A stretch of 64,000 nucleotides of DNA from the NCBI RefSeq assembly GCF_022815725.1, contig NZ_JALGRF010000008.1:124001-188000 (forward strand). The letters run 5' to 3'. Source of the DNA: Streptomyces sp. APSN-46.1 (GTDB lineage: Bacteria; Actinomycetota; Actinomycetes; Streptomycetales; Streptomycetaceae). Shown here one piece after another: positions 35,934-45,051 of this stretch; the first letter of the stretch is position 1; each line of letters starts with the position of its first letter. The notes below the pieces were generated by a model. It ran no database searches. It saw nothing but the letters and a program-made list of their open reading frames with translations, and had not been told where the DNA came from. The position numbers and the translations under genes were made by a program.

Positions 35934-37603
35934 TACGGGAGAGCCCGAAGGAGGGGGCGCGGGCGACAGCCGTCAGACTCGCTCTGATGGCGGTTCCGCT
36001 CGCCTTCTTCGGGCTGTTCTTCGCCTACCCCGTCACCGCGATCGTCGGGCGCGGGCTCAAGACCGACGCGGGCTGGCAGTTCGGCCGGATCGGCGAGGTG
36101 CTGGCCCGCCCCGACATCGCCGACGTGCTCTGGTTCACCACCTGGCAGGCGCTCGCGTCGACGGCGCTCACGCTGCTGATCGCGCTCCCCGGCGCGTACG
36201 TGTTCGCGCGCTTCGAGTTCCCCGGCAAGCAGGTGCTGCGGGCGGTGGTCACCGTTCCGTTCGTGCTGCCGAGCGTGGTCGTCGGCACCGCCTTCCTGGC
36301 GCTGGTCGGACGGGGCGGGCTGCTGGACGAGGTGGGGGGCGTCCGGCTCGACACCACGGTGTGGGCGATCCTGCTCGCGCACGTCTTCTTCAACTACGCC
36401 GTGGTCGTACGGACGGTCGGCGGTCTGTGGGCGCAGCTGGACCCGCGCCAGGAGGAGGCCGCCCGGGTGCTGGGCGCCGGGCGGTTCGGCGCGTGGCGGC
36501 GGGTGACGCTGCCCGCGCTCGCGCAGGCGGTGGCCGCCGCCTCGCTGATGGTGTTCCTGTTCACCTTCAGCTCCTTCGGCGTCGTGCAGATCCTGGGCGG
36601 GCCCGCGTACTCCACCCTGGAGGTGGAGGTCTACCGGCAGACGGCGCAGCTGCTGGACCTGCCGACGGCCGCCGTGCTGACGATGACGCAGTTCGCCGCG
36701 CTCGGCGGGGTCCTCGCCGTGCACGCCTGGACCGTACGCAAGCGGGACACCGCGCTCCGCCTGGTGGACCCGTCGCGGACGGCGCACCCGCCGCGCGGCT
36801 GGGCGCAGCGCTCGCTGCTGGGCGGGGTGCTGCTGACGGTGGCTCTGCTGATCGTGGCCCCGCTGGGGGTGCTGGTGGAGCGGTCCTTCGACGCGCCCGG
36901 CGGGTACGGGTTCGGTTTCTACCGGGCGCTCCAGGAGGTGGGCGCGGGCGGCGGAACGTTTCTCGTACCGCCGCTGGAGGCGATCTGGAACTCCCTCCAG
37001 TACGCGCTGGCCGCCACCGCCATCGCCCTGGTCATCGGAGGGCTCGCGGCCGCGGCGCTGACGCGGCGCGCCGGACGGTTCGTCCGCGGTTTCGACGCGC
37101 TGCTGATGCTCCCGCTGGGGGTGTCGGCGGTGACGGTCGGCTTCGGGTTCCTGATCACCCTCGACGAGCCGCCGCTCGACCTGCGGACCTCCTGGATCCT
37201 GGTGCCGCTCGCGCAGGCGCTGGTCGGTGTGCCGTTCGTCGTACGGACGATGCTGCCGGTGCTGCGCGCGGTGGACGCGCGGCTGCGGGAGGCGGCCGCG
37301 GTGCTCGGCGCGTCGCCGCTGCGGGCGTGGCGGGAGGTGGATCTGCCGCTGGTGCGGCGGGCGCTGCTGATCGCGGCCGGGTTCGCGTTCGCGGTCTCGC
37401 TGGGGGAGTTCGGGGCGACCGTCTTCATCGCGCGGCCGGACCGTCCGACCCTGCCGGTGGCCGTGGCACGGCTGCTGGGGCGGGCCGGAGAGATGAACTA
37501 CGGGCAGGCGATGGCCCTGAGCACGATTTTGATGCTGGTGTGCGCGGTGTCCCTGCTGGTGCTGGAGCGACTGCGATCCGACAAGACCTCGGGAGAGTTC
37601 TGA
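35909..37603 (+). CDS. thiP: Thiamine ABC transporter permease (fused two-domain)
   Basis: 564-residue permease with two BPD domains fused in tandem, as in ThiP and FbpB: each has an EAA loop (QEEAARVLGAGRFGAWRRVTLP at the first, LREAAAVLGASPLRAWREVDLP at the second). About 12 membrane segments. ATG at 35909 overlaps the thiB stop by 25 nt; the start is uncertain because no good ribosome site is visible. The stop overlaps thiQ (TGATG). Confidence 0.88.
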   Translation: MVLARREVVRESPKEGARATAVRLALMAVPLAFFGLFFAYPVTAIVGRGLKTDAGWQFGRIGEVLARPDIADVLWFTTWQALASTALTLLIALPGAYVFARFEFPGKQVLRAVVTVPFVLPSVVVGTAFLALVGRGGLLDEVGGVRLDTTVWAILLAHVFFNYAVVVRTVGGLWAQLDPRQEEAARVLGAGRFGAWRRVTLPALAQAVAAASLMVFLFTFSSFGVVQILGGPAYSTLEVEVYRQTAQLLDLPTAAVLTMTQFAALGGVLAVHAWTVRKRDTALRLVDPSRTAHPPRGWAQRSLLGGVLLTVALLIVAPLGVLVERSFDAPGGYGFGFYRALQEVGAGGGTFLVPPLEAIWNSLQYALAATAIALVIGGLAAAALTRRAGRFVRGFDALLMLPLGVSAVTVGFGFLITLDEPPLDLRTSWILVPLAQALVGVPFVVRTMLPVLRAVDARLREAAAVLGASPLRAWREVDLPLVRRALLIAAGFAFAVSLGEFGATVFIARPDRPTLPVAVARLLGRAGEMNYGQAMALSTILMLVCAVSLLVLERLRSDKTSGEF

Positions 37604-38625
37604 TGACGCTGCTTCGGCTGGAGGACGTGTCGGTCCGCTTCGGGGAGCGCGCGGTCGTGGACGCCGTGGATCTGGAGGTCGCCGAGCACGAGATCGTGTG
37701 CGTCCTCGGGCCCAGCGGGAGCGGAAAGTCCACGCTGCTGCGGGTGGTGGCCGGACTCCAGCCGCTCTCGTGCGGCCGGGTGCTGCTCGGCGGCGCCGAC
37801 CAGGCCAGGGTGCCGGTCCACCGCCGGGAGGTGGGCCTGATGTTCCAGGACCACCAGCTGTTCCCGCACCGGGACGTCGGCGGGAACGTCGCCTTCGGGC
37901 TCCGGATGCGCGGCTCTTCGCGCGGAGCCTACGAGGCCCAGGTCGCGGAGTTGCTGGAGCTGGTCGGGCTCCCCGGCGCCCAGCGCCGGGCGGTGGCCTC
38001 GCTCTCGGGCGGGGAGCAGCAACGGGTGGCGCTGGCCCGGGCGCTGGCGCCGTCCCCCCGGCTGCTGATGCTGGACGAACCGCTGGGGCAGCTGGACCGC
38101 AGGCTGCGGGAGCGGCTGGTCGTGGAGTTGCGGGAGCTGTTCTCCCGGCTGGGGACGACGGTGCTGGCGGTCACGCACGATCAGGGGGAGGCGTTCGCGC
38201 TGGCCGACCGGGTGGTGGTGATGCGGGAGGGGCGGATCGCGCAGGCGGGAACCCCGCTGGACGTGTGGCGGCGGCCGGCCTCGGAGTTCGTCGCCCGGTT
38301 CCTCGGGTTCGAGAACGTGGTCCCGGCGACGGTGTCGGGCGGGGCCGCCGCGACCGCGTGGGGCAAGGTCCCGGTGCCGGCCGGGTCCGCGGAGGGGGAG
38401 CGGCTGCTCCTGATCCGGCCGGCGGGCGTGGTGCTCGCGGCGGCCGGCCTCGGCTGCGAGGTACTCTCGCGCACCTTCCGCGGAACGCATGTGGCGCTGC
38501 TGCTCCGTCCGGAGGCGGGGCCGGTGCTGGAGGCCGAGTGCGATCTGGCCGGGGCGCCGGCGGTGGGCGACCGGGTCGCGGTGTCCTTCACGCCGGACGA
38601 GGTGGTCGTCCTCCCGGCGGCGTAG
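37603..38625 (+). CDS. thiQ: Thiamine ABC transporter ATP-binding protein
   Basis: 340-residue ATPase energising ThiP. Walker A GPSGSGKST, Q-loop FQDHQLFPH, signature LSGGEQQRVALARAL, Walker B LLMLDEP, H-loop VTHDQGEAFAL; the C-terminal part (from about 235) is a TOBE-like regulatory domain not found in the short proteobacterial ThiQ. Coupled to thiP by a 1-nt overlap. The operon ends here; convergent with the next gene across 150 bp in which I see only GC-rich sequence. Confidence 0.9.
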   Translation: MTLLRLEDVSVRFGERAVVDAVDLEVAEHEIVCVLGPSGSGKSTLLRVVAGLQPLSCGRVLLGGADQARVPVHRREVGLMFQDHQLFPHRDVGGNVAFGLRMRGSSRGAYEAQVAELLELVGLPGAQRRAVASLSGGEQQRVALARALAPSPRLLMLDEPLGQLDRRLRERLVVELRELFSRLGTTVLAVTHDQGEAFALADRVVVMREGRIAQAGTPLDVWRRPASEFVARFLGFENVVPATVSGGAAATAWGKVPVPAGSAEGERLLLIRPAGVVLAAAGLGCEVLSRTFRGTHVALLLRPEAGPVLEAECDLAGAPAVGDRVAVSFTPDEVVVLPAA

Positions 38626-38775
38626 GCCCGCCGCGGTCGCCGCCGGCGCCCGCGCCGTCGCCCTCGAACGAGAACGGCCACGAAGCACGCCGGCGCCAGG
38701 CGGTCGCGACGGTGATCCACTGCTCCACCATAGGCCGCCCCATCCGGCCCCGCCGGGCCCCGCCCGGCCGCGGTA

Positions 38776-39681
38776 TCAGCGGACCGGGACCGGCTCCGGG
38801 GTGTCGGCCGGGGCGTCGGCGCCGTCGTGGTTGCCGTACCAGGCGACCGCGACCGCACCGGTCACCGCCAGGACGAAGCCGAGGACGGCCAGCCAGGCCA
38901 GGCCCGGCCGGGAGGCGTCGCCGAGCCAGAGCACGCCGATCGCGCCCGGCAGCACCGTCTCGCCGACGACCAGGGCCGCCGTCGCGCCGTTGACCGAGCC
39001 GATCTGGAGGGCGACGGTGTGCAGGTACATGCCGCCGGTACCCGCCAGCAGGATGGCGTAGAGGGCCGGGTCGGCCAGCAGCGCGCCCAGGTCGAAGGGC
39101 TCGACACCGTCGAGGATGCGCACGCCGACGCCGAGTGCGCCGAAGGCCAGGCCCGACAGCAGGCCCGCCAGGATCGCCGCCCGGGCGCCGAGGAACCGTA
39201 CGGCCACCGTGCCGCCCACGATGATCAGCAGCGTCACACCGAACAGCCACCAGTGGGTGGACATCGGGGCGTGGTGGCCGCCCTCGTGGCCCGCGGCCGT
39301 GGCCAGCAGCACCAGCGCAGCGCAGACGACCCCGATGGAGGTCCACTCCTTGCGGGTCAGCCGGATGCCCAGCATCTTCACGCTCAGCACGGCCGTGATC
39401 ACCAGGTTGGCGCTGATCACCGTCTGGGAGAGGAAGAGCGGGAGCAGCCGGGCCGCGAGCGCTCCGAGGCCGAAGCCCACGAAGTCGAGGATTGTGCCGA
39501 CGATGAACTCCCAGGTCATCGCCGCCTTCGCGGTGGAGGACAGGTTCGGTCCGCCGTGCTGGGTCACCCCGGCGGCGGCCGGGGACATCCGGGCCGCCCG
39601 GCGGGAGCCCACGGCTTGCAGGACGGATCCCGTGCCGTAGCAGATGGACGCCGCGACAGCGGTCAGCAGGCCTATGAGCAC
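38776..39681 (-). CDS. DMT/EamA-like membrane protein
   Basis: 301-residue integral membrane protein with about 9-10 hydrophobic segments, resembling the drug/metabolite transporter superfamily (NIPA/DMT-like proteins of Actinobacteria). Substrate unknown. GTG at 39681 with GGAG 7 nt upstream. A His-rich loop, GHEGGHHAPMSTHWW (about 135-150), might bind metal. Same direction as the LOG-family gene behind it, 94 bp away. Confidence 0.75.
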   Translation of the reverse strand: MLIGLLTAVAASICYGTGSVLQAVGSRRAARMSPAAAGVTQHGGPNLSSTAKAAMTWEFIVGTILDFVGFGLGALAARLLPLFLSQTVISANLVITAVLSVKMLGIRLTRKEWTSIGVVCAALVLLATAAGHEGGHHAPMSTHWWLFGVTLLIIVGGTVAVRFLGARAAILAGLLSGLAFGALGVGVRILDGVEPFDLGALLADPALYAILLAGTGGMYLHTVALQIGSVNGATAALVVGETVLPGAIGVLWLGDASRPGLAWLAVLGFVLAVTGAVAVAWYGNHDGADAPADTPEPVPVR

Positions 39682-39775
39682 AGAAGGCTCCGTTCACGTC
39701 TGGCAGGTTTTGCGGTACCTCTTGCAGACGTGTGAAACGGCCGGGAAGTTGCCTCTCCGGCCCCTCGGGCTCGTC

Positions 39776-40909
39776 TCATTGCGCTCTCATACCGCTCGTG
39801 TTCCGCTCTTGTTCCGCCCGGCCCATGGCCGCGAGCGCGTCGGGGACCTCGTCCACCGAGTCGACCAGCGCGATCCGGGACTCCATGCCCCGGTCGCGCG
39901 CCAGTGCCCGGAGCAGCGGCCAGGCCGGCAGATGACCGGTCCAGTGGTGGCGCCCGACCAGCACCATCGGGGTCGGCTCGCCGCGCGACGCGTAGTAGTT
40001 CGGGGTCGCGTTGTCGAAGATCTCCTGCACCGTGCCCGCCGCGCCCGGCAGGAAGACCACGCCCGCGGTGGACCGGGCCAACAGCCCGTCCTCCCGGGTG
40101 GCGTTGGCGAAGTACTTGGCGACGTGGCCCGCGAAGGCGTTCGGCGGCTCGTGCCCGTAGAACCAGGTCGGGATGCCCACCGAGTCACCGCCGGCCGGCC
40201 AGCGCTCCCGTACGGCGAAGGCCGCCCGCGCCCAGTCGGACACCGAGGGAGCGAAGGACGGGGCCTTGGACAGCAGTTCCAGCGCTTCCGGAAGGGCCTC
40301 GTCCGGGGCGGCGGCCAGGTACGCGCCGAGGTTCGCGGCCTCCATCGCGCCCGGGCCGCCGCCGGTGGCGACGGTCAGCCCCGACCGCGTCAGAGCCCGG
40401 CCGAGTTCCGCGGCGCCCCGGTACTCCGTACCGCCGCGCGCCATGGCGTGGCCGCCCATCACGCCCACCACCCGGGCGTCCAGGAGGTGTTCGTCGAGGG
40501 CGTCGGAGATGGCGTCGTCGTGGAGGGAGCGGAGCATCGAGGAGAAGACGTCGCCGTCCGCCTTGGTCTCCTGGAACCAGGCGTAGGCCTGGGCGTCCGG
40601 GGTGGCCTCGTATCCGCCGGACAGCCCCGTGAACAGCTCGTCGGCCGTGTAGAGGAGCCCTCGGTACGGATCGAACGGCAGGTCGGGCACCGGCGGGAAG
40701 ACGAGCGCGCCGTCCGCGCGGACCTTCACCGAGGCGTCGGGCTCCATCGCGCAGCCCAGGAACACGGCGGCGGAGGTGTCGGCGGACAGCAGCGCGAAGG
40801 TCCGGTCCAGCAGGTTGACCGACTGGATCCGGTAGCCGCTGAGCGAACCGCGGGCCACGACCTGGTCGAATTCGGCGAGCGTCTCGATCTCGATGTCTGC
40901 GTTGACCAT
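39776..40909 (-). CDS. LOG-family (lysine decarboxylase-like fold) nucleotide-binding protein
   Basis: 377-residue protein with the Rossmann-like LOG fold: GGHAMARGG, ATGGGPGAMEAANLG and LPGAAGTVQEIFD, the last a variant of PGGxGTxxE in which Ala replaces a Gly. LOG proteins are cytokinin-activating phosphoribohydrolases or nucleotide hydrolases; this longer subgroup (N-terminal ~130 residues extra) is not characterised. ATG at 40909. Downstream of the ABC pair, 26 bp from the permease stop. Confidence 0.8.
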   Translation of the reverse strand: MVNADIEIETLAEFDQVVARGSLSGYRIQSVNLLDRTFALLSADTSAAVFLGCAMEPDASVKVRADGALVFPPVPDLPFDPYRGLLYTADELFTGLSGGYEATPDAQAYAWFQETKADGDVFSSMLRSLHDDAISDALDEHLLDARVVGVMGGHAMARGGTEYRGAAELGRALTRSGLTVATGGGPGAMEAANLGAYLAAAPDEALPEALELLSKAPSFAPSVSDWARAAFAVRERWPAGGDSVGIPTWFYGHEPPNAFAGHVAKYFANATREDGLLARSTAGVVFLPGAAGTVQEIFDNATPNYYASRGEPTPMVLVGRHHWTGHLPAWPLLRALARDRGMESRIALVDSVDEVPDALAAMGRAEQERNTSGMRAQ

Positions 40910-40935
40910 TCGGCCCACCCTAAGGGCTGGCCGTG

Positions 40936-42009
40936 TCAGCGGGTCAACGCCAGCGACGTCAGCTGTGCCACACCCCAGCTGAGCGGTACGCATACGACGA
41001 CCAGCGCGGTCGCCCGCAACGTGGCCGCGGTACGCAGGACCGCGCTCGGGGTTCCCAGGTCGATCAGGGTCTCCCGGGTGGCGGAGCGGGCCTGCCGGGC
41101 CTCCACCGCGGAGGTGAGCAGCGTCGCGGCCGCGCACAGCGCCACCTGTACGGCGGCGGGTCCCGTCAGCGGGCCCAGCGGGAGGAGCTCGGCTGCCCGG
41201 CCTTGCAACGCCGCCGCGGTGAGGGCGCCCGCGACGACCGCGCACAGCACCCCGAGGGGGCGGCCCAGCCGGGTGGCCTCCTCCTGGAGGGGCCGGCCGG
41301 CGAGGAGTCGCAGCGCTCCCGGGCGCACTGCCTGCACCAGGGCTCCGCAGGCGTAGGCCAGGCCCGGTCCGGCGAGGCCGAGCCCGGCCGCGGTCAGGGA
41401 CCAGCCGGCCGCCATGCCCGCGCTGCCGTGACCGAAGGCCGCTTCTACGGCGAGCCCGCACGCCGTGAGGGCGATGCCCCACGGGAGCCCGGCCTGCGGG
41501 GACAGCGGCGGGTGCGGCCGCAGGGCGAGGGCGGTGGCGGCGGAGGCGGCCAGCGGGATCAGGGCCAGCAGGGTGAGGGCGGCCGCCACGGGGAGCGGCC
41601 GTTCGGCGTGCAGGAGCGTGGCCGCGGCGCCGTCGAAGGGCAGGCCGGTGAGGTCGCCCCGTAGATGAAGGAAGGCGGCCAGCGCGAGCGCGCTGCCCAG
41701 GGCGCACGCGACGGCCGTGGAAATCGCGGCGACGAGGGTGAGCCGAACGGGTCCCAGCCCGACCGCGTCCAGCCCCTCCCGGGGCCGGGTCGCGGGGTCG
41801 GCGCGGGCCACGGCGACCGCGAACTGCACAGTGGCGGCGAGGGGCACCAGGGCCCAGAGCAGCTGCGGGAACGATCCGGCGGGGCGGGCGGTCGCCTCCG
41901 CGAGGACGTACAGCAGCAGGAATCCGGTACCTGCCGAGGCGGCCGCGACCAGCAGCCTGCGCAGCTGGACGAGCGGCCGGGAGCCGCGGGCTAGGCGGAG
42001 AGCGAGCAC
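40936..42009 (-). CDS. ABC transporter membrane protein
   Basis: 357 residues, mostly hydrophobic with about 10 membrane segments and no recognised permease signature. Partner of the ATPase gene just upstream: GTG at 42009 overlaps its stop by 19 nt. Export is more likely than import, since no binding protein is nearby. Substrate unknown. High Ala/Leu content with low conservation. Confidence 0.7.
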   Translation of the reverse strand: MLALRLARGSRPLVQLRRLLVAAASAGTGFLLLYVLAEATARPAGSFPQLLWALVPLAATVQFAVAVARADPATRPREGLDAVGLGPVRLTLVAAISTAVACALGSALALAAFLHLRGDLTGLPFDGAAATLLHAERPLPVAAALTLLALIPLAASAATALALRPHPPLSPQAGLPWGIALTACGLAVEAAFGHGSAGMAAGWSLTAAGLGLAGPGLAYACGALVQAVRPGALRLLAGRPLQEEATRLGRPLGVLCAVVAGALTAAALQGRAAELLPLGPLTGPAAVQVALCAAATLLTSAVEARQARSATRETLIDLGTPSAVLRTAATLRATALVVVCVPLSWGVAQLTSLALTR

Positions 42010-42815
42010 GCGGCGTTGTCCTCCGGGGTCTCGGCGGAGGCGGAGGCGGAGGGGGAGCCGGACGCGACGGAGGCGGCGGCTGTGGCTGTGGCAGCGGTGG
42101 CGGCCGCGGTCCCGGCGGGCCGGCCGTCGACCAGGTCGATCCGGCGGTCGGCGACGGCCGCGGTTTCCTCGTCGTGGGTCGCCAGCAGCACGGTGATCTC
42201 GTGCGAGCGGGCAGCGGTGGTCAGCGTGCGCATGAGCAGGGCGCGCTCGGCGCGGTGCAGCGGGGCGGTCGGCTCGTCGGCGAAGATGACGGCGGGCTCG
42301 TTGACCAGGGCCCGCGCCAGGGCGACCCGCTGTGACTCGGCCCAGGTGAGGGCGCCGGGGCGGTTGTGGGCGAAGCCGCCGATGTCGAGGCGGTCCAGCC
42401 ATTCGCAGGCGGAGGTCTTGGCGGCGCGGTGCGAGGCGCCGGCGATGAGCAGCGGCAGCGCCGCGTTCTCCCAGACCTTGAGCTCGGGCAGCAGCCGGGG
42501 CTCGGGGCCGATCCAGCCGAAGCGGTCGCGGCGCAGCCGCTCGCGGGCCAGCGCGCCCATGGTGTGCACGGGCACGCTGTTGAACCAGACCTCGCCCTGC
42601 TCGGCCACCAGCTGCCCGGAAAGGCAGCGCAGCAGGGTGGTCTTGCCGCTGCCGCGCGGGCCCGTCAAGGCCAGGATCTCGCCCTGGCGGACGCCGACCG
42701 AGATCCCGAAGAGGCCGGGCGAACCGCTGTGGGAGTAATGAAGGGACCGCGCCCAGAGCAGATCATCTTGCGGCGGGGCTTTGTCAGGCTGGGCATTGTC
42801 CGGTGGAGCCACCAT
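41991..42815 (-). CDS. ABC transporter ATP-binding protein with degenerate signature motif
   Basis: 274-residue ATPase. Walker A GPRGSGKTTLL and Walker B VIFADEPTAPLH are good and the H-loop (LATHDEE) is present, but the signature LSGGQ reads LTWAESQRVALARAL. The C-terminal 45 residues are an Ala/Thr/Ser-rich low-complexity tail. ATG at 42815 has GGAGG 8 nt upstream; GTG at 42824 sits inside that site. LolD/MacB-like by Walker B context. Coupled to the permease. Confidence 0.8.
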   Translation of the reverse strand: MVAPPDNAQPDKAPPQDDLLWARSLHYSHSGSPGLFGISVGVRQGEILALTGPRGSGKTTLLRCLSGQLVAEQGEVWFNSVPVHTMGALARERLRRDRFGWIGPEPRLLPELKVWENAALPLLIAGASHRAAKTSACEWLDRLDIGGFAHNRPGALTWAESQRVALARALVNEPAVIFADEPTAPLHRAERALLMRTLTTAARSHEITVLLATHDEETAAVADRRIDLVDGRPAGTAAATAATATAAASVASGSPSASASAETPEDNAACSLSA

Positions 42816-42910
42816 GGCGTACACCTCCGTCCGGGGGAACGAAGCGGAGCCCGTTCAGTCACTGGCGCCGCAAGGAGATGTAAAGAGATGAACCTCTTGG
42901 ATGGTGACAG

Positions 42911-42963
42911 CACACGGCCCGGACCCCCGCGTTCTCACTCGAACGGGTGATCCGGGCCGTGTG
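42911..42963 (-). terminator. Terminator after the aminotransferase gene
   Basis: Perfect 13-bp stem (42911-42923 with 42951-42963) whose 27-nt loop holds an inner CGTTC/GAACG stem. Lies between the aminotransferase stop (43014) and the ABC ATPase start on the same strand. Confidence 0.75.
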
Positions 42964-42993
42964 GCCGGACTCTTTACGGCCCGGGCGCCGCTC

Positions 42994-43027
42994 GGCTCAG
43001 AGCTTGGTCCGGCTCAGAGCTTGGTCC
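42994..43027. repeat. Perfect 17-bp tandem duplication at the aminotransferase 3' end
   Basis: GGCTCAGAGCTTGGTCC occurs twice head to tail (42994-43010, 43011-43027). The copy at 43011 encodes the last codons and stop (TKL-stop); the other lies just after the stop. The coding sequence is not disturbed. Confidence 0.95.
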
Positions 43028-44375
43028 ACGCCTCGGTGAGCACCGAGCGCAGGATCCCCTCGATCTCGTCGAAGGTGCCCTGGTCCGCGATCAGCGGCGG
43101 GGCCAGCTGGATGACCGGGTCACCGCGGTCGTCGGCCCGGCAGTACAGGCCGTTCTCGAAGAGCGCCTTGGAGAGGAAGCCGTAGAGCACGCGCTCGGTC
43201 TCCTCGTCCGTGAAGGACTCCTTGGTGACCTTGTCCTTCACGAGCTCGATGCCGTAGAAGAAGCCGTTGCCGCGGACGTCGCCGACGATCGGCAGGTCGT
43301 GCAGCTTCTTCAGGGTGTTGAAGAAGTTGCCCTCCTGGTCCAGCACGTGCTGGTTCAGGCCTTCCTTGTCGAAGATGTCGAGGTTGGCCAGGGCCACCGC
43401 AGAGGACACCGGGTGTCCGCCGAAGGTGTAGCCGTGCAGGAAGGTGTTGTCGCCCTTGTAGAACGGCTCGGCGAGCCTGTCCGAGATGATGCAGGCACCG
43501 ATCGGGGAGTAGCCCGAGGTCATGCCCTTGGCGCAGGTGATCATGTCCGGCACGTAGTCGAACTTGTCGCAGGCGAACATCGTGCCGAGGCGGCCGAAGG
43601 CGCAGATCGTCTCGTCGGAGACGAGGAGCACGTCGTACTCGTCGCAGATCTCGCGGACCCGCTGGAAGTAGCCGGGCGGCGGCGGGAAGCAGCCGCCGGC
43701 GTTCTGCACCGGCTCCAGGAAGACGGCGGCGACGGTGTCGGCGCCCTCGAACAGGATCTCCTGCTCGATCTGGTCGGCGCACCAGCGGCCGTAGGCCTCG
43801 GGGTCGTCGCCGTAGATCGGGGCGCGGTAGATGTTGGTGTTGACCACCTTGTGCGCGCCGGGGACCAGCGGCTCGAAGGGGGCCTTCAGGGCCGGCAGGC
43901 CGGTGATGGACAGGGCGCCCTGCGGGGTGCCGTGGTAGGCGACCGCACGCGAGATGACCTTGTACTTGGTGTGCTTGCCCTGCAGCTTGAAGTACTGCTT
44001 GGCGAGCTTCCAGGCGGTCTCGACGGCCTCGCCGCCACCGGTGGTGAAGAAGACCTTGTTCAGGTCGCCCGGGGCGTAGTCGGCGAGACGCTCGGCGAGC
44101 TCGACGGCCTTGGGGTGCGCGTACGACCAAATGGGGAAGAACGCGAGTTCCTGCGCCTGCTTGTAGGCGACCTCGGCCAGTTCCTTGCGGCCGTGACCGG
44201 CGTTGACCACGAACAGTCCGGCGAGACCGTCCAGGTAGCGCTTGCCCTTGTCGTCGAAGATGTAGGTGCCCTCACCCCGCACGATGGTGGGGACGGGCGA
44301 GTTCTCGTACGACGACATGCGGGTGAAGTGCATCCACAGGTGGTCGTAGGCGGTCTTGGAGAGGTCCTGGCTCAC
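43014..44375 (-). CDS. Class III aminotransferase, probable putrescine/polyamine transaminase
   Basis: 453-residue PLP-dependent omega-aminotransferase. Lys283 in CAKGMTSGYSPIGA is the PLP lysine, preceded by the DETICAFGR strand; GGGEAVETAWKLA and YTFGGHPVSSAVAL are family signatures. In Streptomyces this gene lies beside polyamine genes and has been linked to putrescine transamination; from sequence alone only an amine:2-oxo acid transaminase can be claimed. GTG at 44375, 3 nt after the regulator gene, so the two form one operon. Confidence 0.88.
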   Translation of the reverse strand: MSQDLSKTAYDHLWMHFTRMSSYENSPVPTIVRGEGTYIFDDKGKRYLDGLAGLFVVNAGHGRKELAEVAYKQAQELAFFPIWSYAHPKAVELAERLADYAPGDLNKVFFTTGGGEAVETAWKLAKQYFKLQGKHTKYKVISRAVAYHGTPQGALSITGLPALKAPFEPLVPGAHKVVNTNIYRAPIYGDDPEAYGRWCADQIEQEILFEGADTVAAVFLEPVQNAGGCFPPPPGYFQRVREICDEYDVLLVSDETICAFGRLGTMFACDKFDYVPDMITCAKGMTSGYSPIGACIISDRLAEPFYKGDNTFLHGYTFGGHPVSSAVALANLDIFDKEGLNQHVLDQEGNFFNTLKKLHDLPIVGDVRGNGFFYGIELVKDKVTKESFTDEETERVLYGFLSKALFENGLYCRADDRGDPVIQLAPPLIADQGTFDEIEGILRSVLTEAWTKL

Positions 44376-44378
44376 GGG

Positions 44379-44867
44379 CTATCGAGTTCCCCACATGTAG
44401 GTCTGCTTCTTCAGCTTCAGGTAAACGAAGCTTTCGGTGGATCGCACGCCGGGGAGCGCGCGGATCTTCTTGTTGATCGTGTCGAGCAGGTGGTCGTCGT
44501 CCTCGCAGACGATCTCCACCATCAGGTCGAACGAGCCCGCGGTCATCACCACGTACTCGCACTCGGCCATCGCGGTCAACGCGTCCGCCACGGGGTCGAG
44601 GTCTCCCTCGACGTTGATGCCGACCATCGCCTGGCGCCGCAGGCCCACGGTGAGCGGGTCGGTGACGGCGACGATCTGCATGACGCCCTGGTCGAGCAGC
44701 TTCTGCACGCGCTGGCGTACAGCGGCTTCGGACAGGCCGACGGCCTTTCCGATCGCCGCGTAGGGACGGCGTCCGTCCTCCTGCAGTTGCTCGATGATCG
44801 CCAAGGACACAGCATCGACCGAAGGGGACGGTTGTCTGTTCCTGGAATCTGCGCTTCGACTGACCAC
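44379..44867 (-). CDS. Lrp/AsnC-family transcriptional regulator
   Basis: 162-residue regulator. N-terminal winged helix with LSEAAVRQRVQKLLDQGV and a C-terminal RAM domain (VVMTAGSFDLMVEIVCEDD) that binds an amino acid or related effector. Start uncertain: GTG at 44867 agrees best with relatives; GTG 44882 and TTG 44903 are in frame upstream. Divergent from the aldehyde dehydrogenase gene and in an operon with the aminotransferase, so it probably responds to a polyamine-pathway metabolite. Candidate operator at 44896-44910. Confidence 0.88.
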   Translation of the reverse strand: MVSRSADSRNRQPSPSVDAVSLAIIEQLQEDGRRPYAAIGKAVGLSEAAVRQRVQKLLDQGVMQIVAVTDPLTVGLRRQAMVGINVEGDLDPVADALTAMAECEYVVMTAGSFDLMVEIVCEDDDHLLDTINKKIRALPGVRSTESFVYLKLKKQTYMWGTR

Positions 44868-44895
44868 ACCCTCACTTTGCACGAGGAGTCGTCTG

Positions 44896-44910
44896 TTCCG
44901 CAAGACGGAA
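44896..44910. promoter_or_regulatory. Candidate AsnC/Lrp operator
   Basis: 15-bp palindrome TTCCGCAAGACGGAA, the size of Lrp-family sites, in the 184-bp divergent region between the regulator and the aldehyde dehydrogenase gene. A further related half-site, AATCCGT, lies 11 bp downstream. The ACGGAATC core recurs before the second aldehyde dehydrogenase gene. Confidence 0.5.
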
Positions 44911-45051
44911 TCGATGAAATCCGTTGTTTGAAGACTTAGATCTCACTGATTTCGTAGTTCGTGGCGTGTGGCCCTGTCGAAAGCGTCCGCCGAGGGGCTA
45001 GGCTTGGGATTCGTCTCAATCGTTGGACATGTGATCAGGAGAGTGGCTGTA

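Noticed and set aside
36361..38625. Single 754-codon plus-strand ORF ending with an ABC ATPase
   Set aside because: Its first ~410 codons lie out of frame inside thiP; the ATPase starts at ATG 37603, overlapping the thiP stop.
39776..41707. 643-codon minus-strand ORF containing the LOG protein
   Set aside because: The upstream part is out-of-frame sequence within the ABC permease gene; LOG starts at 40909.
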